Made by a program: the position numbers and the translations under genes
Source of the DNA: Ehretia macrophylla
Lineage: Eukaryota; Streptophyta; Magnoliopsida; Boraginales; Ehretiaceae
DNA: 64,000 bases
NCBI GenBank assembly: GCA_037974665.1
Contig: CM075767.1
Location: 20,786,840-20,850,839, forward strand
Direction of reading: 5' to 3'
The notes under the pieces: generated by a model
Databases searched by the model: none
What the model was told of the DNA's origin: nothing
Seen by the model: the letters and a program-made list of their open reading frames with translations, nothing else
Shown: piece by piece, positions 56,913 through 64,000 of the stretch
How positions within the stretch are numbered: the first letter of the stretch is position 1
Layout of the letters: every line of letters begins with the position of its first letter

Positions 56913-58120
56913 CATAGTCTAGCAAATTTTGTTTCATCCAAAGAATTTGAGCAACACAATTTCTGGCAGATATATATTCAGGTTTGGCCGTAAAAAGAGC
57001 TACACTATTTTGTTTTTTACTAGACCAAGAGATTAATGAATGTCCTAAAACTTGACGACATCCACTAGTACTTTTCATATCCACTCGATCTCCTGCATAA
57101 TCCACATCCGAATACCCTATAAGTTCAAATGATGTGCCTTTTGGATACCATAATCCTAAATCTATAGTCCTCTTAAGATATCTAATGATTCTGTTTACAA
57201 CATTTAAGTGAGACTCTTTAGGACAAGATTGAAATCGAGCACATAAGCACACTGCAAATACAATATCGGGTCTAGAGGTAGTTAAATAGAGAAGGCTTTC
57301 GATCATACCTTGATATTGCTTTTCATCTACCTTATTACCTTCCTCATCTTTGTCTAGTTTGATTGAGGTTGACATTTGTGTACTCATTTCTTTTGATGAC
57401 TCAAGCCCAAACTTCTTGATAAGTTATCTAGTGTATTTGGCTTGATTGATAAAAGTACATTATTGTGTTTGCTTGATTTGAAGTCCGAGAAAGAAATTTA
57501 ATTCTCCCATTATACTCATTTAGAATTTCTTAAGCATACACTTGGAGAAATACTCACAAAGAGATTCATTAGTGGCACTAAAGATTATGTCATCAACATA
57601 AATTTGTACGAGCAATATGTCTTTGCCGTGTGTTTTAACCAAGAGAGTGGAATCTAATTTGCCTCTAGTGAATTCTTTTTCAAGCAAATTATTACTAAGT
57701 CTTTCATACCATGCTCTTGGTGCTTGCTTTAGGCCATATAATGTCTTATCTAATTTATAAACATGATTTGGCAAGTTAAGATCCTCAAATTCGGGTGGTT
57801 GTTTCACATAAACTTCTTCCTTGAGATAACCATTTAAAAATGCAATTTTTATATCCATTTGATACAATTTGAAGTCCATGAATCATGCAAAGGCAATAAG
57901 CATACGAATAGATTCAAGTCTAGCTACGGGAGCAAAGGTTTCGTCATAATCTATATCTTCTTCTTGATTATACCTTTGAGCCACTAGCCTAGCTTTATTT
58001 CTAGTTACAACCCCAGATTCATCTAGCTTATTTCTAAAAACCCATTTTGTACCAATTATAGGATAATCCTTAGGTTTTTCAACTAGATGTCATACTTTAC
58101 TTCTTTCAAACTAATTGAAC
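56913..58120 (-). pseudogene. Element F reverse transcriptase and RNase H (C-terminus lost)
   Basis: RT shows GTKWVFRNKLDESG, ETFAPVARLESIRMLIAFA (then TGA) and [35 protein letters not shown] and the active site [12 protein letters not shown] follow. RNase H shows YQGMIESLLYLTTSRPDI, YLKRTIDLGLW and GYSDVDYAGDRVDMKSTSG (D), and a changed AKPEYISA where AEAEY is usual. It breaks off at LWMKQNLLDYV, where element D begins. The remaining RNase H (the CDN-containing part) is not found on D's other side. Confidence 0.88.
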
Positions 58121-59219
58121 TATTCTTGCATAGCAACTATCCAATCTTCATGATCTAAGGCTTCTTTAACATTTTTAGGCTCTAATTGAGAAATAAAAGC
58201 AACATGTTCACAATAAGTATTTAGATTAGAGCGAGTTCTTACTCCCTTTGAAGGATCATCAAGAATTTGATCATTTGGGTGATCTCTTACAAACTTTCAA
58301 CATTTTGGAAGATCATCATTTGTTATAGCTTCTTGGTCATTTTGGCTTGGTTGTACATTGCTTTGTGGATTTGCTAGAGTTTTACCATCATTTGAGGTTT
58401 GACCGTCTTTACTATTTGTCTCCTTTGGATCACTTGAGGTTCTTTTATTGCCAATAGTTGTAGGTAAGATTTGAATGTCACCTTCGGAAACACCTACATT
58501 ATCATCATTCTTTCTTGGGGAAAAATGATTAGTTTCATCAAAACCCACATGCATAGACTATTCGATAAGCATACTTCTTTTGTTAAAGACTCTATAAGTT
58601 TTGCTTCATGAAGAGTAACCCATAAAAAGTCCTTGATTTGATTTCGAATCAAATTTGTCAAGATGTTCTTTTGTATTTAGGATGAAACAACTTACAACCA
58701 AACACTTTAAAATGAGACACATTTGGTGCTCTACCTTTACATAATTCATAGGGTATTTTCTTTAGAAAAATGTCTAATTAGCACACTATTTGACACATAA
58801 CATGCGGCATTTATGGCTTCACCCCAAAAATATGTTGGTAAGTTATTTTCTTTCAACATTGTTCTTGCCATTTCTTGTAGTGTTCGATTCTTTCTTTCTA
58901 CTACCCCATTTTGTTAAGGAGTTCTAAGAGCCGAAAAATTATGTTCAATGCCACGTTCTTCACAATAGTCCAAGAAAGATGCATTTATAAATTAGGTGCC
59001 TTGGTCACTATGAATGCAATTTATGTAATAGCCTTTCTCATTTTGCACCTTATTACAAAGTTTAGCAAATTCATTGAAGGCATCATTTTTATGTGCAAAG
59101 GGTCTTACCCATGTGAATCTAGTATAATCATCTATGATAACATAGACATATTTAGATCCACCTAGGCTTGCCACATCCATTGGACCAAATAGATCTACCT
59201 AGGCTTGCCACGTCCTAGG
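58121..59219 (-). pseudogene. Element F integrase and hinge
   Basis: The N-terminal core reads SLGGSKYVYVIIDDYTRFTW and INCIHSDQGT (second catalytic D in HSDQG). Then stop-filled text continues with pieces of the ERRNRTLQ-type motif near 58880-58910 and the GCKCF-type C-terminal part near 58640-58720. The variable hinge (58297-58554) is acidic and asparagine-rich. The region is shorter than in A, and several frames are needed. Confidence 0.75.
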
Positions 59220-59350
59220 CTTACCAATGACTTTGCCTCCTTCATTTCCTTCATAGCTAACTTTACCTTTGAAATCTTTGTCAATCTTATAAAAGAAAGA
59301 GACATCTCCTGTCATGTGCCTTGAGCACCTACTATTAATAACTCAAATAT
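59220..59350 (-). pseudogene. Element F protease remnant, active site mutated
   Basis: The minus strand reads VINSRCSRHMTGDVSFFYKI where copia proteases of this type have a DSGCSRHMTGD-like motif; so the catalytic DSG has become NSR. The text then runs VIGKPRTW directly toward the integrase start, with the pre-integrase zinc region missing. Confidence 0.7.
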
Positions 59351-59499
59351 CTTTATACTTCACCTTTAGGGAAACCTATCATTCATAGAAACAAATCAAG
59401 TTCATTTTGGTCCCCAAGGTTCTATTGGGTCCTTTTATGTTAGTACGAAGTCCTAACACATCTAAAAACCCATTTGGGTCTAAGCCATAAAGGAATTTG

Positions 59500-61258
59500 A
59501 GAATCTTTTCCACCATGTTTTTAAATCTACATGGTGATGCATTGTAACCAATCTTCTCACAATAAGTGCATCTCTTAAATGATCCTCTTGATGTTGAGGC
59601 TACATGCCAAGAGGATGATGCTTTAACAAAATGATTTTGAAACCCTTTTTGATATAGCGTATAGCCAATCCCTTTTTTGTCAATTTGTACTTTTGTGATT
59701 CTTTTAATGGTGGACGGACAATTGAGGATTGAGAAGCTTTCGCAAAGATAGTTTTTGAGAACTTTGGTTTAGAAAATGACTCATAGCCAATTCCACATTT
59801 GTCAAATGGTGATTTTTTAGAACCAAGGATTTTGTCCAAGGCCTTTGTTCCTTTTGAAAATCTAACAAGATCATTTTGTAAGCCAATAACTTTTTTTTCA
59901 AAATCTTTGATTTCTAATTCATTTTTGGACTTTAAATGATAGTATTCACAAATCTCTTTGGTAAGAGTATCATTTTCATCTCTAAGTTCTTTAATTTCTT
60001 TTTGAAGTTCATTATTTTCTTTTTGAAGATTCTTTACTTTTGAATGTGTAAGAAGAAAACTATCATGTAGTTTTGAAAATTCATTTGTTAGTTCCTCAAA
60101 TGTACATTCATCATTATTACAAGAAGAAGAAGATTCATCACAAGATGAAGAAGTTATCTCTTCATCTCTAGCCATGAAACACACAAAGTTGGCCATTTCG
60201 GTTTCGCTTCCACTTTCATCACCGGTTGATACATCATCCTCAACACACGCCTTCATTGCCTTTTGTTTTCCTTTGATCAATTTTGGACATTTGGCTTTGA
60301 TGTGTCCCGTTTTGTGACAATTGAAGCATTTTATCTCTTCTTTGGTCTTTTCTAATTTCTCTTTGAATCTTCTCTTGACTTTGTTGTTGATGGGCTCCTT
60401 TTTTTTCATCTTTTTGTATTTCAAGAACTTATTAAAATTCTTCGTAAGAAGTGCAAGTTCATCATGATCACTATCATCTTTGTCTTCATCACTTGATTGA
60501 GATTGAACAATAAAAGCAAGTGATTTCCTTGTCTTCTTTTCCTCTTCATCTCGTATTTTCTCTTGATTCAATACAAGTTCATCCGTCTTAAGGTTACAAA
60601 TGAGCTCATGCACCATAATCTTGGAGAGATCGGTTGATTCTCTAATAGATATCACCTTTGGTTTGGATTCTTTTGGAAGAGCCATAAGAATCTTCCGGTT
60701 GAGTTCTTCATTTGGATACTTCTTCCGAGCACTCAAGTTGTTTACTATTTTGGAGAATCTTTAATGCATTTCATTTAGTGATTCTCCAGCCTTCATACGA
60801 AACAACTCATACTCATGAATGTGAAGATCAATTTTGGTATTCTTTACTTGAGACGTTCCTTGATAAGACATGTGTAGCATCTTCCAAATCTCATGAGTGG
60901 TTTCACATTGACCCACACGACTATACTCGGTTTCGTTTAGAGCACGATAGAGGATGTTCTTAGTTCTTGAGTTCTTGGTCATCATGATAATGTCTTGATC
61001 ATTGAACTATCCTCTTTCTTTGGGCACTTGAATGGTTTTTACTTTCTCGACTCCACTTGTACTTGGAGCATCTTTGACCGTCACCTCCTTCATTGGAACA
61101 TAAAGGCCATCTTCTATTAATGACCATAAAGCATAGTCAACGGATTGTATGTATGTCTCCATCTTGTTTTTCCAATAATTGAAATTGGTACCTATAAACA
61201 ATGGAGACCTATTAGTGGAGTAACTTTCAAAGTAAGGAAATGTAGTAGTGTTTGTCAT
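59500..61258 (-). pseudogene. Element F Gag
   Basis: One frame of about 550 codons with two stops (TAG 61007 and TAA 60761). It opens MTNTTTFPYFESYSTNRSPL with the FNYWKNKMETYIQS capsid motif. It continues THEIWKMLHMSYQGTSQVKN and EELNRKILMALPKESKPKV. A lysine-rich stretch then leads to the first knuckle CFNCHKTGHIKAKC (about 60300-60340). A long coiled-coil-like part (NLQKENNELQKEIKELRDEN) follows. A second knuckle near 59535-59580 reads CTYCEKIGYNASPC, with its histidine changed to Y. Confidence 0.88.
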
Positions 61259-61301
61259 TTATCTTTTCTTTGCTAGATGTTAAGCTATATGCAAAGTTTT
61301 A

Positions 61302-61313
61302 GCCTTGATACCA
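61302..61313 (-). other. Element F primer binding site
   Basis: The minus strand TGGTATCAAGGC resembles the initiator-methionine tRNA site. The leader to Gag is only about 43 bases. Confidence 0.85.
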
Positions 61314-61319
61314 CTTGTT

Positions 61320-62514
61320 TGTCCCTTAATTAAACCTAAGAGTGGGGTGAATTAGGTTATATATGCAATAATACTACTTTTTCGATTAGGCAATATGATA
61401 GCAATGATTAATCAAAAACAATTTTAAATAGATATGCACTTTATCAATATAAAATGTGAGTGAGGCAATTTATCAAACACTTGGTAAGCAGAAAATAATG
61501 CAAAGAGAGAGTTGAGAGAAAGCGATTGCAAATCGCGATTTTAGCATGGTTCGACCCCCACCTAAATCCATGACCCAAGCTCCCCGCTTAGGATTTTAAC
61601 AATCTTCACAATGGTGGCTCTTCAAATGTTGGTGAGTCCACAAACCAACTACAATGGTAGTTCAAGCTTTTATAATAGAAAACAACCCTTCTCAATACAA
61701 AGCTTTAACTACAACACCTTTGACAAGGAAATCCTTCCATTCAAAGTGTTTAATTCCCTCTTTTGATAAGTGTTTGAGATTCACAATAAAAGCTCTCTTT
61801 TAGGGTAGATAAATACAATGAATATTTCTCTCTCAATAATGCTCACAAATTCTTGCTCAAGCATAGCTCAATTATGATTCAAAGATAAAGATGATAAAAT
61901 AATTCAAGAGTAATTGCTTTGAATCAATGCCTTAAGATTTGCAGTTGAGATACATTAATAGAGCTGAAAAAATGGTGTAATTAATGCTCCCAATGTTCAC
62001 AAATGGCTATATTTTGAATAGGCATTTTGGCCCGACCAGTCGATCCCTGTTCACTAGTCGACCAGTCGAGAGACCCTCGTCCGGTGGATAAGTCTCGAGC
62101 GGACGACCTTTTGGCTACCGGTCGTCATGGGATCGTCCGGTGGAACCAAAACTGTCAGGGTTGGATTTTAAAAGGTGTTTCTTTTGAACATTTTTTGTAA
62201 GACATTTTTCAAATGTTTTAACACAATATTTGAGAATCAAAATTGAGCATATATCTTTTTGCAAGACCCAAAACTCCAGTCAAGTCCCAGCCGGTACCCC
62301 TTATGACTTCCGTCTCCATCCTTATAACTCCATCTTCATTCTTCGAATTTTCTCCTTGAGTTGATGGATGTTCTTCTTCCTTCTTTAGCTTGATGATTTT
62401 GGAATCGGAGTCAATCTTGATTCATCTTTACTTGTGCACACTTAACAAACTCATTAAATACATTTATGATTTGTAATCATCAAAACTAAGATTTAGAAGC
62501 CCTTTAGGCTAACA
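61320..62514 (-). repeat. Element F 5' LTR
   Basis: 1195 bp. The minus strand starts TGTTAGCCTAAAGGGC and ends TTAATTAAGGGACA. It carries the CG-rich block at 62030-62155. Confidence 0.9.
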
Positions 62515-62816
62515 ATGTGCATTTGCTAATTCGACTAAATTTAATATCATTTAATGCACAATAAAGAAGATTCATAGCTTGAGCATTTTTTGTAAGTTTG
62601 ATAATATCTTGCTCGGTTAGTTCATCTTACATTTCAAATATAACTTTATATGGCCCATTTTTAACAATTTCCCACAATGTATAATTTAAGGATTGAATAT
62701 ATGTCTCCATCTTATTTCTCCAAACAACATAATTTGTACTTGTAAAACATAGAGGTCTATCAATTGAATATCCTTCAACAATTGGGAATACGGGATTATT
62801 TGCCATTGTATATTCT
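62515..62816 (-). pseudogene. Element C Gag, N-terminal part
   Basis: Starts MANNPVFPIVEGYSIDRPL (62816) with YVVWRNKMETYIQSLNYTLW, parallel to F's Gag. A stop at 62627-62629 follows VIFEM; beyond it the same style continues as ELTEQDIIKLTKNAQAMNLL and ALNDIKFSRISKCT up to the point where F inserted. I choose 62816 because similarity to F's Gag starts there, not at the upstream ATG. Confidence 0.8.
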
Positions 62817-62846
62817 ACTAGGGGATAAGCTATACATAGAACCCTA

Positions 62847-62858
62847 GATCTGATACCA
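62847..62858 (-). other. Element C primer binding site
   Basis: The minus strand TGGTATCAGATC lies two bases inside the 5' LTR; only about 30 bases separate it from Gag. Confidence 0.85.
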
Positions 62859-62860
62859 CT

Positions 62861-64000
62861 TGTTAGTGGCAAATAATCTTAAGAGGGGCGTAAATTAAGA
62901 TTATAGCAAAGTATTGCTATTTAAAAATTACTACAACCCACAAAAACCTTTTTGAAACAATTTATCAAACACCTTGTGTAAATAATTAGATAAGAGTTAA
63001 TATGATGAATAATAATCACACACAAGAGCAAGATAACTACTCTAAATAATATATATGACAATGAATGTAAATAGAATAGGGAGAGAGAAATCAAACTCGG
63101 TATTTTCAAGTGGTTTGCACTCCCGAAGGCCTACTCCACCACCAAAGGTCTTCCTCCTTAGGGTTTCCTAAACTCCACCAAATCAATGTTTCTTCAAATA
63201 TTGGTGAAGCATAAACTAACTTACGAGTCCACTCTTGAATCCACAAGAGTAAATACAACAATCTCTTGAACCCACAAAAGATCAACCAAGCTTCTTCACA
63301 AGTAGATAAAACTCAAACCTACAACCTTTCTTCCTTAGAATCCACAAAGGATTTTACAACACTCTCTTCTCTTCTATGATCCTCACAATCTAAGATATAG
63401 AGAACAATACAACCATGAATATGTGTATATGAAAGATACAAAGCTTTAACTCCTCTAGAGTTGGATAATACAAATGAAGCTCTTTAAATGCTCAATAGAT
63501 AATGCAAGTTATAGCTCAAGCTTGGTGTATATTGATTCAAATATATAAAATTTGAAGCTTATAATCAATATATGATGTTAAGGAGTTGTTGGAAGAGTTT
63601 TTTGATGAAATGCATTGGTTTGGTATTTAAAGAAAATGTTGCAACGACTCCTTAACAGCTATTTTTCAAAATAACATTTTGGCTCCACCGGTCGACCGAT
63701 GGATGGGATCTCATCCGGTGTAGAGACCTCAAACGGAAGACCCCCTTTGGCACCGGTCGACCGGTTTCCCCTGGGGTCGCCTGATTTGAATAGTACCAAA
63801 TAGTACCATTTTTTACCTTTGCGAAATTAAGCCCAAAATTCAATTTTTCAAAGAAGAAACATTTAGCCACTTCAAAAACACTTCTTCTAAAGTGTTTCTA
63901 ACATTTTTGATACTTCAAAACATTTTTAAACTCTTGTAGAAATATTAGAATCGATTTTTGTAATCAAAAGTTTAAAACACATTTTTCACCGGAAAATTCA
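62861..64000 (-). repeat. Element C 5' LTR, cut by the window edge
   Basis: Matches 37047-40172 without insertion I. It holds the CG-rich block at 63680-63785 (CACCGGTCGACCGGTTTC). About 740 bp should lie beyond the window. Confidence 0.88.

Larger units (their letters stand above)
47785..62514 (-). mobile_element. Element F: copia retrotransposon nested in C's Gag
   Basis: 5' LTR 61320-62514, primer site 61302-61313, Gag 61258-59500, pol 59350-56913, extra ORF 50239-49070, purine tract 48535-48550, 3' LTR 47785-48534. Gypsy element D interrupts it between RNase H and the extra ORF. The host Gag continues on both sides, but I see no clean 5-bp target duplication (CTTGT versus ATGTG on the plus strand). 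The coding parts carry stops, a mutated protease and deletions. Confidence 0.88.
37047..64000 (-). mobile_element. Element C: copia retrotransposon, nest host, extends past the right edge
   Basis: LTRs lie at 37047-40172 (3') and 62861-64000 (5', cut by the window). The polypurine tract is at 40173-40186, the primer site at 62847-62858 and the Gag N-terminus at 62816. Its own sequence is scattered over 37047-37886, 39127-42138, 44652-47784 and 62515-64000; the rest is younger insertions (I, E2, F with D). The Gag style, very short leader and AAAAAGGGGGAGAT tract resemble element F and fit SIRE-type copia elements, but I do not claim a lineage. Confidence 0.8.

Overview
This is plant nuclear DNA, probably from an AT-rich eudicot whose genome is full of retrotransposons. 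The pointers are a CC-NB-LRR resistance-gene relic, Ty1/copia and Ty3/gypsy elements primed by initiator-methionine tRNA, Tourist-like MITEs and hAT relics. I cannot name the species. I see no intact host gene, tRNA, rRNA or CRISPR array; every coding region I recognise is broken.

Bases 1-15900 are the least repeated part. A CNL disease-resistance pseudogene (1622-4976, +) is split by a 400-bp Tourist-like MITE (2049-2448) and carries four in-frame stops and four frameshifts. It is followed by a 1442-bp solo copia LTR (6161-7602), a hAT relic (10239-11702), a second MITE (13004-13448) and two AT-rich palindromes.

Bases 15900-37046 hold two related long-leader copia elements. Element A (16586-26329, minus) has similar LTRs of about 1950 bp, yet its single gag-pol frame has four stops and a deletion. 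It lies in a truncated gypsy-type LTR (family E). Element B (26335-36321, plus) is older, with 1.44-kb LTRs; its 5' LTR was split by another solo LTR (G, 27754-28977). Beyond B lies a second hAT relic (H2) that still shows a BED zinc finger.

Bases 37047-64000 are one deep nest, all on the minus strand. Copia element C (37047 to beyond the right edge) is interrupted by gypsy-type solo LTRs I (37887-39126, inside its 3' LTR) and E2 (42139-44651), and by copia element F (47785-62514, inside its gag). F in turn contains a truncated gypsy element, D (about 50345-56912). Both C and F have a very short leader, a coiled-coil/zinc-knuckle Gag and an A5-8G4-5 purine tract. F also has an extra open reading frame between pol and the 3' LTR.

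The most interesting signals are: a CG-rich block built on ACCGGTCGACC found in LTRs of both copia elements (C, F, more weakly G) and gypsy element D; a three-copy motif with matching spacing in the leaders of A and B; the same tryptophan codon turned to TAG in A and B; the extra ORF of F; and a 445-bp LTR deletion in F bounded by AATT.
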